Part shown: positions 32,802 through 41,770 of the stretch, in pieces | How the letters are laid out: every line of letters begins with the position of its first letter | Numbering within the stretch: the stretch's first letter is position 1 | Assembly: GCF_017114825.1 (NCBI RefSeq) | Contig: NZ_JADEVO010000028.1 | Coordinates: 1 to 64,000, forward strand | Reading direction: 5' to 3' | DNA from: Pseudomonas gregormendelii | GTDB lineage: Bacteria; Pseudomonadota; Gammaproteobacteria; Pseudomonadales; Pseudomonadaceae | Length of the DNA stretch: 64,000 bases | Program-made: the position numbers and the translations under genes | The notes under the pieces: generated by a model | Database searches by the model: none | The model's input: only the letters and a program-made list of their open reading frames with translations | What the model was told of the DNA's origin: nothing

Positions 32802-34076
32802 GTGAAAACTGTTGTTGCGCCACTCGCCCATGAAGTCCCACCTTGCGCAGTGGATGATGTCGCTGCCGAGCTCAAGGAGATTTACATCGAGAAAGGCACG
32901 CCGATGTTCATTCGCACAGTGCTGGCGTTGTTCTGCGGTGGCTTTGCGACGTTCGCCCTGCTGTATTGCGTGCAACCGATGATGCCGCTGCTGTCCCATG
33001 AATATTCGATCAATGCAGCCCAGAGCAGCCTGATTCTCTCGGTGGCCACTGGCATGCTCGCCATCGGCCTGCTGATCACCGGGCCCATTTCCGATCGGGT
33101 CGGACGCAAGCCGGTGATGGTCGCCGCGCTATTGGCAGCGGCGCTGTGCACCATCGCCAGCTCGATGATGCCAAGCTGGCACGGCGTGTTGCTGATGCGC
33201 GCGCTGATCGGCTTGTCATTGAGTGGCCTGGCCGCGGTGGCCATGACTTATCTGAGCGAAGAGATCCACCCGCAGCACATCGGACTCGCCATGGGGCTGT
33301 ACATCGGCGGCAATGCGATTGGCGGGATGAGCGGACGCCTGATCACCGGGGTGTTGATCGACTTCGTCAGCTGGCATACCGCAATGCTGGTCATCGGGGG
33401 CCTGGCGCTGATTGCAGCGGCAGTGTTCTGGAAAATACTTCCGGAATCACGCAACTTCCGTCCACGCTCGCTGCACCCACGCAGCCTGGTCGACGGTTTC
33501 ACCATGCATTTTCGTGACGCCGGTTTGCCGCTGCTGTTTCTTGAAGCCTTTGTGCTGATGGGGGCCTTTGTCACCTTGTTCAACTACATCGGCTATCGGC
33601 TGCTGGCCGAGCCGTACCACATGGAACAAGCCTTCGTCGGGCTGCTGTCGGTGGTGTACCTGTCGGGGATCTACAGTTCGGCAAAAATAGGTTCGCTGGC
33701 CGACAAACTGGGGCGCCGCAAAGTGCTCTGGTCGACCATCGTATTGATGATCGGCGGCCTCGCCCTGACGATGTTCACGTCACTGCCGGTGGTGATCATC
33801 GGCATGCTGATTTTCACCTTCGGCTTCTTCGGCGCGCATTCGGTAGCGAGCAGCTGGATTGGCCGACGCGCAACCAGGGCCAAGGGCCAGGCGTCGTCGC
33901 TGTACCTGTTCAGCTATTACGCCGGGTCGAGCATTGCCGGGACGGCGGGCGGTGTGTTCTGGCACCTGGGTGGCTGGAACGGGATCGGGTTGTTCGTGGG
34001 TACCTTGCTGGTGATTGCGCTGCTGGTGGCATTGAAGTTGGCGAAATTGCCGCCGCTGGGTGGTGTTAAAGCTTAA
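32802..34076 (+). CDS. Major facilitator superfamily transporter (YnfM-like)
   Basis: A 424-residue inner-membrane protein with twelve predicted helices. The MFS signature GPISDRVGRKPVM sits between helices 2 and 3, and a second copy, GSLADKLGRRKVLW, between helices 8 and 9. It resembles the YnfM/YybF group of proton-driven drug or metabolite exporters and matches PA5030. The substrate is unknown. About 34 residues precede the first helix; the GTG at 32802 has CGAGG upstream, while an ATG at 32904 (MFIRTVLALF) would give a more typical N-terminus. Confidence 0.85.
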   Translation: MKTVVAPLAHEVPPCAVDDVAAELKEIYIEKGTPMFIRTVLALFCGGFATFALLYCVQPMMPLLSHEYSINAAQSSLILSVATGMLAIGLLITGPISDRVGRKPVMVAALLAAALCTIASSMMPSWHGVLLMRALIGLSLSGLAAVAMTYLSEEIHPQHIGLAMGLYIGGNAIGGMSGRLITGVLIDFVSWHTAMLVIGGLALIAAAVFWKILPESRNFRPRSLHPRSLVDGFTMHFRDAGLPLLFLEAFVLMGAFVTLFNYIGYRLLAEPYHMEQAFVGLLSVVYLSGIYSSAKIGSLADKLGRRKVLWSTIVLMIGGLALTMFTSLPVVIIGMLIFTFGFFGAHSVASSWIGRRATRAKGQASSLYLFSYYAGSSIAGTAGGVFWHLGGWNGIGLFVGTLLVIALLVALKLAKLPPLGGVKA

Positions 34077-34082
34077 AAGCAG

Positions 34083-34141
34083 AAGATCGCAGCCTTCGGC
34101 AGCTCCTACAGTATGGGAGCTGCCGCAGGCTGCGATCTTTT
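34083..34141. repeat. REP doublet (GATCGCAGCC family)
   Basis: AAGATCGCAGCCTTCGGCAG (34083-34102), followed by CTCCTACA, and its near-complement (34114-34141) form a tight hairpin directly after the transporter stop codon. Confidence 0.8.
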
Positions 34142-34156
34142 GATCGTGTTCCAAAC

Positions 34157-34185
34157 AAAAACGCCCGGCACGAGCCGGGCGTTTT
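34157..34185. terminator. Bidirectional rho-independent terminator
   Basis: AAAAACGCCCGGC, a 4-base loop, then GCCGGGCGTTTT: an 8-bp GC stem flanked by A and T runs. It works in both directions between the convergent transporter gene and hemE. Confidence 0.9.
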
Positions 34186-34199
34186 CTATTGGGCGACGA

Positions 34200-35267
34200 C
34201 TACTCGTGATACTGCGCCGACAACTCATGCACCGCGCGCAGGAACGCGCCGGCGTGTTCCGGATTGACCTCCGGTGTAATGCCATGGCCGAGATTGAATA
34301 CGTGCCCGCTGCCCTTGCCGTAGCTGGCGAGAATCCGCCCGACTTCGGTACGAATGGCTTCAGGATTGGCGTAGAGCACGGTAGGGTCCATGTTGCCCTG
34401 CAGCGCAACTTTGCCGCCGACACGATCACGGGCACTGCCGATGTCACAGGTCCAGTCCAGACCCAACGCATCAGCGCCGGCATCGGCGATGCTTTCAAGC
34501 CACAGCCCCCCGCCCTTGGTGAACAGGATGACTGGCACCTTGCGACCTTCGTGTTCGCGGATCAGCCCGCTGACGATCTTGCGCATGTAGGCCAGGGAGA
34601 ACTCCTGGTAAGCCGCCGCCGAGAGGTTCCCGCCCCAGCTATCGAAGATCTGCACCGCCTGGGCACCGGCCATGATCTGGCCGTTGAGGTAGCTGGTGAC
34701 CGACTGAGCCAGCTTGTCCAGTAACAGGTGCAAGGCTTGCGGATTGTCGTAGAGCATGGTTTTGGTCTTGCGGTAGTCTTTCGACGAGCCGCCTTCGACC
34801 ATGTAGGTGGCCAGGGTCCATGGGCTGCCAGAGAAACCGATCAGCGGCACACGACCGTTCAGTTCGCGGCGGATGGTGCTGACCGCATCCATGACGTAGC
34901 CGAGGTCTTTATGCGGATCAGGAATCGGCAGGGCTTCGATGTCGGCCAGGGTGCTGACGACTTTCTTGAAGCGCGGACCTTCGCCCGTCTCGAAGTACAG
35001 GCCCTGGCCCATGGCGTCAGGAATGGTCAGGATGTCGGAGAACAGGATCGCCGCGTCCAGTTGCGGATAGCGGTCGAGCGGCTGCATGGTGACTTCGCAA
35101 GCGAACTCCGGGTTCATGCACAGGCTCATGAAATCACCGGCCTTGGCACGGCTGGCGCGGTATTCCGGCAAGTAGCGACCGGCCTGACGCATCATCCACA
35201 CAGGCGTGACGTCTACGGGTTGCTTGAGCAGGGCGCGAAGGAAACGGTCGTTCTTCAGGGCAGTCAT
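34200..35267 (-). CDS. hemE: Uroporphyrinogen decarboxylase
   Basis: A 355-residue cytoplasmic enzyme that removes four carboxyls from uroporphyrinogen III to give coproporphyrinogen III in haem synthesis. The signature PVWMMRQAGRYLPEYR holds the substrate-binding arginines, and GFSGSPWTLATYMVEG is the second family pattern. The aspartate implicated in catalysis is in LFSDILTIPDAMG. The length is standard. It lies next to gltBD, as in P. aeruginosa PA5034-5036, but is separated from gltD by 250 bases with a repeat, so it is probably transcribed separately. Confidence 0.97.
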   Translation of the reverse strand: MTALKNDRFLRALLKQPVDVTPVWMMRQAGRYLPEYRASRAKAGDFMSLCMNPEFACEVTMQPLDRYPQLDAAILFSDILTIPDAMGQGLYFETGEGPRFKKVVSTLADIEALPIPDPHKDLGYVMDAVSTIRRELNGRVPLIGFSGSPWTLATYMVEGGSSKDYRKTKTMLYDNPQALHLLLDKLAQSVTSYLNGQIMAGAQAVQIFDSWGGNLSAAAYQEFSLAYMRKIVSGLIREHEGRKVPVILFTKGGGLWLESIADAGADALGLDWTCDIGSARDRVGGKVALQGNMDPTVLYANPEAIRTEVGRILASYGKGSGHVFNLGHGITPEVNPEHAGAFLRAVHELSAQYHE

Positions 35268-35400
35268 GTCGGCATCCGGAAAAAAAGTGCGGGCATTTTC
35301 TCAGAGCGCGAGGCAAAAGGCACGGTTGCAGGTCAGCCTTTTGTCTATCGGGTCAATTTGTCGCGCTGGAACACGGCTTTCGCAACACCACAAAACCAAT

Positions 35401-35485
35401 GTGGGAGCTGGCCTGCCAGCGATGCGGACACCTCGGTGTGTCAGTCGGTCCGAGGTGATGCTATCGCTGGCAGGCCAGCTCCCAC
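35401..35485. repeat. REP-like inverted repeat (GTGGGAGCTGGCCTGCCAGCGATG family)
   Basis: GTGGGAGCTGGCCTGCCAGC at 35401-35420 is repeated inverted at 35466-35485. An inner inverted repeat (CACCTCGG/CCGAGGTG) extends the structure. It fills the gap between gltD and hemE and probably shields the gltBD 3' end. Confidence 0.8.
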
Positions 35486-35518
35486 AGGGTTATTGCATGT
35501 CAGGTCTGGATCGGAGGG

Positions 35519-36937
35519 CTAGACCCCCAGGTAATCCAGGATCCCTTCGGCGGCGTTGCGGCCTTCGAAGATCGCCGTCACCACCAGGTCAGAGCCGCGA
35601 ACCATATCGCCACCGGCGAAGATTTTCGGGTTGCTGGTCTGGTGTTTGTACTGACCCTGCTCCGGGGCCACGACGCGGCCCTGGCTGTCCGTCTGGATGC
35701 TGTGCTGTTCAAACCACGACGCCGGGCTAGGGCGGAAACCGAAGGCGATAACCACGGCGTCGGCCGGGATGATTTCTTCGGAGCCCGGGATCGGCTCGGG
35801 GCTGCGACGGCCACGGGCGTCCGGTTCGCCGAGACGGGTCTCGACCACTTTCACGCCTTCGACGCGGTCTTCACCGACAATGGCGATCGGCTGGCGGTTG
35901 TAGAGGAATTTCACCCCCTCTTCCTTGGCGTTCTTCACCTCTTTGCGCGAGCCCGGCATATTGGCTTCGTCGCGACGATAGGCACAGGTCACCGATTTGG
36001 CACCCTGGCGAATCGACGTACGGTTGCAGTCCATCGCCGTGTCGCCGCCACCCAGAACCACAACCTTCTTGCCTTTCATGTCGACGAAATCTTCCGGCGA
36101 CTTTTCAAAGCCCAGGTTGCGATTAACGTTGGCGATCAGGAAGTCGAGCGCGTCATGCACGCCCGGCAGGTCCTCACCGGCAAAGCCGCCCTTCATGTAG
36201 GTGTAGGTGCCCATGCCCATGAACACGGCATCGTATTCTTCGAGCAGTTGCTCGACGGTCACGTCCTTGCCCACTTCGGTGTTCAGGCGGAACTCGATGC
36301 CCATGCCGGTGAAGACTTCGCGACGATTGCTCAACACGGTCTTTTCCAGCTTGAACTCGGGAATGCCGAAGGTCAGCAGGCCGCCGATTTCCGGGTTCTT
36401 GTCGAACACTACCGGGGTCACGCCGCCACGCACCAGTACGTCGGCACAGCCCAGACCGGCCGGGCCCGCGCCGATAATCGCAACACGCTTGCCGGTCGGC
36501 TTGACCTTGGACATGTCCGGGCGCCAGCCCATGGCGAACGCGGTATCGGTGATGTATTTCTCGACCGAACCGATGGTCACTGCGCCGAAGCCGTCGTTGA
36601 GGGTGCACGCCCCCTCACACAGGCGATCCTGCGGGCACACTCGCCCGCACACTTCCGGCAGTGTGTTGGTCTGGTGCGACAGTTCGGCGGCCTGGAGGAT
36701 GTTGCCCTCGGCCACCAGCTTCAGCCAGTTCGGAATGAAGTTGTGCACCGGGCACTTCCATTCGCAATACGGGTTACCGCAACCCAGGCAGCGGTGGGCC
36801 TGATCGGCCGAATGCTGGGGTTTGAAAGGTTCGTAGATCTCCACGAACTCTTTCTTGCGTTGACGCAACAGTTTCTTCTTCGGATCCTTGCGCCCGACCT
36901 CGATGAACTGGAAGTCATTATTCAGACGTTCAGCCAT
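35519..36937 (-). CDS. gltD: Glutamate synthase (NADPH) small subunit
   Basis: A 472-residue cytoplasmic flavoprotein that passes electrons from NADPH to the large subunit. N-terminal iron-sulfur cysteines are in CLGCGNPYCEWKCPVHNF; the FAD motif is AIIGAGPAGLGCAD; the NADPH motif is VVVLGGGDTAMDC. The length fits the family. It follows gltB after 33 bases in the same operon, as expected for a subunit made in step with its partner. Confidence 0.96.
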   Translation of the reverse strand: MAERLNNDFQFIEVGRKDPKKKLLRQRKKEFVEIYEPFKPQHSADQAHRCLGCGNPYCEWKCPVHNFIPNWLKLVAEGNILQAAELSHQTNTLPEVCGRVCPQDRLCEGACTLNDGFGAVTIGSVEKYITDTAFAMGWRPDMSKVKPTGKRVAIIGAGPAGLGCADVLVRGGVTPVVFDKNPEIGGLLTFGIPEFKLEKTVLSNRREVFTGMGIEFRLNTEVGKDVTVEQLLEEYDAVFMGMGTYTYMKGGFAGEDLPGVHDALDFLIANVNRNLGFEKSPEDFVDMKGKKVVVLGGGDTAMDCNRTSIRQGAKSVTCAYRRDEANMPGSRKEVKNAKEEGVKFLYNRQPIAIVGEDRVEGVKVVETRLGEPDARGRRSPEPIPGSEEIIPADAVVIAFGFRPSPASWFEQHSIQTDSQGRVVAPEQGQYKHQTSNPKIFAGGDMVRGSDLVVTAIFEGRNAAEGILDYLGV

Positions 36938-36970
36938 TGTTAAAACCTCATCAAACTCTTCAGGCGCATA

Positions 36971-39900
36971 TCACTGCGGGTTGGCACGGGTGCTGGAAAG
37001 CAACGATTTCAAGTTGGCAGCCTTGGGCTTGACCAGCCAGAAACGACGCAGATAGTCATCGAGGTTTTCAGCGAGGTTACGACCCCATTCGCTGTCGGTT
37101 TCCGCGACGTATTCGTCGAGCACGCGCTGCAGGTGGCTGCGATAGGCTTCCATCGCTTCGCCGCTGATGCGCTGGATTTCCACCAGTTCGTGGTTGACCC
37201 GGTCAACGAAGCTGTTGTCCTGGTCGAGCACGTAGGCGAAACCGCCGGTCATGCCTGAACCGAAGTTGTAGCCGGTCTTGCCCAGGACGCAGACGAAACC
37301 GCCGGTCATGTACTCGCAGCAGTGATCGCCCGTGCCTTCGACTACGGTATGAGCACCGGAGTTACGCACGGCAAAACGCTCGCCCGCAGTACCGGCGGCG
37401 AACAGTTTGCCACCGGTGGCGCCATACAGGCAGGTGTTGCCGATGATGGCACTGTCCTGAGTCTTGTAGATGCTGCCCTTGGGCGGCACGATGACCAGTT
37501 TGCCGCCGGTCATGCCCTTGCCGACGTAGTCGTTGGCATCGCCTTCCAGGTACATGTTCAAGCCGCCCGCGTTCCAAACGCCGAAGCTCTGACCGGCCGT
37601 TCCTTTGAAGCGGAAGGTGATCGGCGCGTTCGCCATGCCTTGGTTGCCGTGCTTGCGCGCGATTTCGCCGGAGATCCGTGCGCCGATCGAACGGTCGCAG
37701 TTGCAGATGTCCAGGGCAAAATCGGCGCCGCTCTTGTCGTTGATGGCAGAGGTGGCCATGTCGACCATTTTCTCGGCCAGCAAACCTTTGTCGAACGGCG
37801 GGTTGCGCTCTACCTGGCAGAACTGAGGCTTGTCTGCCGGGATGTGATCGCTGCCGAGCAACGGGGTCAGGTCCAGGTGCCGCTGCTTGGCGGTCTGGCC
37901 TTCGAGGATGTCCAGCAGATCGGTACGACCGATCAGCTCTTCGAGGGAGCGCACGCCCAGCTTGGCCAGCCACTCACGGGTTTCTTCGGCGACGTAGGTG
38001 AAGAAATTCACCACCATGTCGACGGTGCCGATGTAGTGATCCTTGCGCAGCTTCTCGTTCTGGGTCGCGACGCCGGTGGCGCAGTTGTTCAGGTGGCAGA
38101 TGCGCAGGTATTTGCACCCCAGGGCGATCATTGGCGCGGTACCGAAGCCAAAGCTTTCAGCGCCGAGGATCGCAGCCTTGATCACGTCGAGGCCGGTTTT
38201 CAGGCCGCCGTCGGTTTGTACCCGGACTTTACCGCGCAGGTCGTTGCCGCGCAGGGTCTGGTGGGTTTCGGCCAGGCCGAGTTCCCACGGTGCGCCCGCG
38301 TACTTGATCGAGGTCAGCGGCGATGCGCCGGTGCCGCCGTCGTAGCCGGAGATAGTGATCAAGTCCGCGTAGGCCTTGGCCACACCGGCAGCAATGGTGC
38401 CGACGCCGGCTTCTGCTACCAGCTTCACCGAGACCAGCGCCTTCGGATTGACTTGCTTGAGGTCGAAAATCAGCTGCGACAAATCTTCGATCGAATAGAT
38501 GTCGTGGTGCGGCGGCGGCGAGATCAGGGTCACGCCCGGCACTGCGTAACGCAGCTTGGCGATCAGGCCGTTGACCTTGCCACCTGGCAGTTGACCGCCT
38601 TCACCGGGCTTGGCGCCTTGGGCGACCTTGATCTGCAGCACTTCAGCGTTGACCAGGTATTCCGGGGTCACACCAAAACGGCCAGTCGCCACCTGCTTGA
38701 TTTTCGAGCTCTTGATGGTGCCGTAGCGCGCCGGGTCTTCGCCGCCTTCGCCGGAGTTGGAACGCGCACCAAGGCGGTTCATCGCCTCAGCCAGGGCTTC
38801 GTGAGCTTCCGGCGACAATGCGCCGAGGGAGATGCCCGCGGAATCGAAGCGCTTGAGCACCGATTCCAGCGGTTCGATCTCGCTGATGTCCAGCGGCGTG
38901 TCCAGGGTCTTGACCTTGAACATGTCGCGGATCATCGACACCGGACGGTTGTCCACCAGCGCCGTGTATTCCTTGAACTTGCTGTAGTCGCCCTGCTGCA
39001 CAGCGGCTTGCAGGGTGTTGACCACGTCCGGGTTGTACGCGTGATATTCGCCACCGTGGACGAACTTCAGCAAACCGCCCTGCTGGATTGGCTTGCGCGG
39101 GCTCCAGGCTTCGGCAGCCAGGGCTTTCTGCTCGGCTTCGATGTCAACGAAACGCGCACCCTTGATGCGACTTGGCACGCCACGGAAGCTCAGCTCGCAC
39201 ACTTCTTCGGACAGGCCGATGGCCTCGAACAGCTGCGCACCACGGTACGAGGTAATGGTGGAGATACCCATCTTCGACAGGATCTTCAACAGACCTTTGG
39301 TGATGCCTTTGCGGTAGTTCTTGAACACCTCATAGAGGTCGCCCAGGACTTCACCGGTACGGATCAGGTCGCCCAGCACTTCGTAGGCCAGGAACGGATA
39401 GACCGCCGAGGCGCCGAAACCGATCAACACCGCGAAGTGGTGCGGATCGCGCGCAGTCGCGGTCTCCACCAGGATGTTGGAGTCGCAACGCAGGCCTTTC
39501 TCGGTCAGGCGGTGGTGTACCGCGCCGGTGGCGAGCGAAGCGTGGATCGGCAACTTGCCCGGAGCAATGTGCCGGTCACTCAGCACAACCTGGGTACGAC
39601 CGGCGCGCACAGCTTCTTCAGCCTGGTCGGCAACGTTGCGGATCGCCGCTTCGAGGCCGACGCTTTCGTCGTAGTTAAGGTCGATGATCTGGCGTTCGAA
39701 GCCCGGACGATCGAGGTTCATCAGCGAACGCCACTTGGCCGGGGAAATGACCGGCGAGCTGAGGATCACGCGCGAAGCGTGTTCCGGCGACTCCTGGAAA
39801 ATGTTGCGCTCGGCACCGAGGCAGATTTCCAGCGACATGACGATGGCTTCGCGCAGCGGATCGATCGGCGGGTTGGTGACCTGTGCAAATTGCTGGCGGA

Positions 39901-41419
39901 AATAGTCGTACGGTGTGCGCACGCGCTGGGACAGCACGGCCATCGGCGTGTCGTCGCCCATCGAGCCGACGGCTTCATAACCTTGCTCGCCAAGCGGTCG
40001 CAGCACCTGGTCGCGCTCTTCGAACGTGACCTGATACATCTTCATGTACTGCTTGAGCTGGTCAACGTCGTAGAACGCCGAGCCGTGGTCGTTATCTTCC
40101 ATGGTTGCCTGGATGCGCAGGGCATTCTTGCGCAGCCATTGCTTGTACGGATGACGCGACTTCAAGCGGTTGTCGATGGCGTCGGTGTCGAGGATCTGCC
40201 CGGTTTCGGTGTCCACGGCGAAGATCTGGCCCGGACCAACGCGGCCCTTGGCAATTACGTCTTCAGGCTGGTAGTTCCAGACGCCGATTTCCGAGGCCAG
40301 GGTGATGAAACCGTTCTTGGTGGTCACCCAACGCGCCGGACGCAGACCGTTACGGTCGAGCAGGCACACCGCGTAACGACCGTCGGTCATTACCACGCCG
40401 GCCGGGCCGTCCCACGGTTCCATGTGCATCGAGTTGTATTCGTAGAACGCACGCAGATCCGGGTCCATGGTCTCGACGTTCTGCCACGCAGGCGGAATGA
40501 TCATCCGCACGCCACGGAACAGGTCGATGCCACCGGTCACCATCAGTTCAAGCATGTTGTCCATGCTGGAAGAGTCGGAACCGACGCGGTTGACCAGCGG
40601 GCCGAGTTCTTCCAGATCGGGCATCAGGTCGTTGGCAAACTTTGTACGACGTGCCACGGCCCAGTTGCGGTTGCCGGTGATGGTGTTGATTTCGCCGTTG
40701 TGCGCCAGGAAGCGGAACGGTTGCGCCAGCGGCCATTTCGGCAGGGTGTTGGTGGAGAAGCGCTGGTGAAACACGCAAATCGCGGTTTGCAGGCGCTGGT
40801 CGCTCAGGTCTGGATAGAAGGCGGTGAGGTCCGCCGGCATCATCAGGCCTTTGTAGATAATGGTCTTGTGGGAAAAGCTGCAGATGTAGTGATCGGTGTC
40901 GGCGGCGTTGGCCACGGACGAACGACGACGGGAACTGAACAGCTTGATCGCCATGTCCTGATCGCTCAGGCCTTCACCGCCGATGAACACTTGCTCGATC
41001 TGCGGCAGGCGCTCAAGGGCCAGGCGGCCGAGGACGCTGGTGTCGATCGGCACTTTGCGCCAGCCGACGAGCTGCAGGCCGGCCGCCAGGATCTCGCGGT
41101 TCATGTTCTCGCGAGCGGCTTCGGCTTTGACCGGGTCCTGATTGAAGAAGACCATGCCCACCGCATATTGCTTGGGCAGTTCGACGCCGAATGCTTCCTG
41201 GGCGATCGCTCGCAGGAACACGTCCGGCTTTTGAATCAGCAGACCGCAACCGTCACCGGTCTTGCCGTCGGCGTTGATCCCACCGCGGTGGGTCATGCAG
41301 GTCAGGGCCTCAATGGCCGTTTGCAAAAGGGTATGACTGGGCTCGCCCTGCATATGGGCTATCAGGCCGAAACCGCAGTTATCCTTGAATTCATCTGGTT
41401 GGTACAGACCTGCTTTCAT
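36971..41419 (-). CDS. gltB: Glutamate synthase (NADPH) large subunit
   Basis: A 1482-residue enzyme that converts glutamine and 2-oxoglutarate to two glutamates. Cys15 in KDNCGFGLIAH is the amidotransferase nucleophile exposed by removal of a 14-residue propeptide. The central and FMN domains follow, with iron-sulfur cysteines in CKYLRICHLNNCATG, and the C-terminal beta-helix is rich in GGK/GG repeats. The ATG at 41419 gives MKAGLYQPDEF like the P. aeruginosa protein; GTG at 41425 would add two residues. A clear promoter lies upstream at 41529-41557. With GltD it forms the main nitrogen assimilation route at low ammonia. Confidence 0.97.
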   Translation of the reverse strand: MKAGLYQPDEFKDNCGFGLIAHMQGEPSHTLLQTAIEALTCMTHRGGINADGKTGDGCGLLIQKPDVFLRAIAQEAFGVELPKQYAVGMVFFNQDPVKAEAARENMNREILAAGLQLVGWRKVPIDTSVLGRLALERLPQIEQVFIGGEGLSDQDMAIKLFSSRRRSSVANAADTDHYICSFSHKTIIYKGLMMPADLTAFYPDLSDQRLQTAICVFHQRFSTNTLPKWPLAQPFRFLAHNGEINTITGNRNWAVARRTKFANDLMPDLEELGPLVNRVGSDSSSMDNMLELMVTGGIDLFRGVRMIIPPAWQNVETMDPDLRAFYEYNSMHMEPWDGPAGVVMTDGRYAVCLLDRNGLRPARWVTTKNGFITLASEIGVWNYQPEDVIAKGRVGPGQIFAVDTETGQILDTDAIDNRLKSRHPYKQWLRKNALRIQATMEDNDHGSAFYDVDQLKQYMKMYQVTFEERDQVLRPLGEQGYEAVGSMGDDTPMAVLSQRVRTPYDYFRQQFAQVTNPPIDPLREAIVMSLEICLGAERNIFQESPEHASRVILSSPVISPAKWRSLMNLDRPGFERQIIDLNYDESVGLEAAIRNVADQAEEAVRAGRTQVVLSDRHIAPGKLPIHASLATGAVHHRLTEKGLRCDSNILVETATARDPHHFAVLIGFGASAVYPFLAYEVLGDLIRTGEVLGDLYEVFKNYRKGITKGLLKILSKMGISTITSYRGAQLFEAIGLSEEVCELSFRGVPSRIKGARFVDIEAEQKALAAEAWSPRKPIQQGGLLKFVHGGEYHAYNPDVVNTLQAAVQQGDYSKFKEYTALVDNRPVSMIRDMFKVKTLDTPLDISEIEPLESVLKRFDSAGISLGALSPEAHEALAEAMNRLGARSNSGEGGEDPARYGTIKSSKIKQVATGRFGVTPEYLVNAEVLQIKVAQGAKPGEGGQLPGGKVNGLIAKLRYAVPGVTLISPPPHHDIYSIEDLSQLIFDLKQVNPKALVSVKLVAEAGVGTIAAGVAKAYADLITISGYDGGTGASPLTSIKYAGAPWELGLAETHQTLRGNDLRGKVRVQTDGGLKTGLDVIKAAILGAESFGFGTAPMIALGCKYLRICHLNNCATGVATQNEKLRKDHYIGTVDMVVNFFTYVAEETREWLAKLGVRSLEELIGRTDLLDILEGQTAKQRHLDLTPLLGSDHIPADKPQFCQVERNPPFDKGLLAEKMVDMATSAINDKSGADFALDICNCDRSIGARISGEIARKHGNQGMANAPITFRFKGTAGQSFGVWNAGGLNMYLEGDANDYVGKGMTGGKLVIVPPKGSIYKTQDSAIIGNTCLYGATGGKLFAAGTAGERFAVRNSGAHTVVEGTGDHCCEYMTGGFVCVLGKTGYNFGSGMTGGFAYVLDQDNSFVDRVNHELVEIQRISGEAMEAYRSHLQRVLDEYVAETDSEWGRNLAENLDDYLRRFWLVKPKAANLKSLLSSTRANPQ

Positions 41420-41528
41420 AGACACTTTCTCACCAGGCTGCCCCTTATCGAGGCAAATTTCTTTTCAATTCAACCACTTGCAACCCGCGCCGAACGTACG
41501 CCAGCTTTGCGGGAGCAAAAGGGAGGTC

Positions 41529-41557
41529 ATTGTACACACCGACACAGAGGCTCACAA
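41529..41557 (-). promoter_or_regulatory. Sigma-70 promoter of gltBD
   Basis: On the minus strand TTGTGA (41557-41552), a 17-base spacer and TACAAT (41534-41529) match the consensus well. The predicted start is about 105 bases before the gltB ATG. Confidence 0.7.
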
Positions 41558-41743
41558 ATTTGACGACGAACTGTCGCAAATCTATGTCGCATTTGTGAAA
41601 GGTTTAAAGCGATATGCTGTGCTAGTCAAAACTTTTTTGATTTTTGACCGCAACCACTCAAAGACTACTGTGACGCAGACACCACAAGGCACGCGATCTG
41701 TAGAGAAGGCGCGCACATGCGGAAATATTGAGGTGCCGGGAGA

Positions 41744-41764
41744 GGCGGCCTGGGTAAGGCCGCC
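41744..41764 (-). terminator. Hairpin after the damX-like gene, possible terminator
   Basis: GGCGGCCT and AGGCCGCC are exact 8-bp arms around a 5-base loop, seven bases beyond the damX-like stop codon. The following bases (TCTCCC) are only mildly T-rich, so termination may be partial. Confidence 0.45.
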
Positions 41765-41770
41765 GAATCT

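Larger units (their letters stand above)
41420..41770. other. Gene-free stretch upstream of gltB
   Basis: A 351-base gap between gltB and the upstream damX-like gene (both minus strand). It contains the gltB promoter (41529-41557), a direct repeat of TGTCGCA (41572 and 41585) just upstream of it, an AT-rich block (41595-41650) and a hairpin at 41744-41764. The 5' leader of gltB is about 100 bases. No small gene was recognised. Confidence 0.65.

Noticed and set aside
37322..41563. A plus-strand open frame of more than 1400 codons opposite gltB
   Set aside because: It is exactly antisense to a complete, well-conserved gene; long antisense frames arise from GC-biased third positions. Its translation shows no domain pattern.
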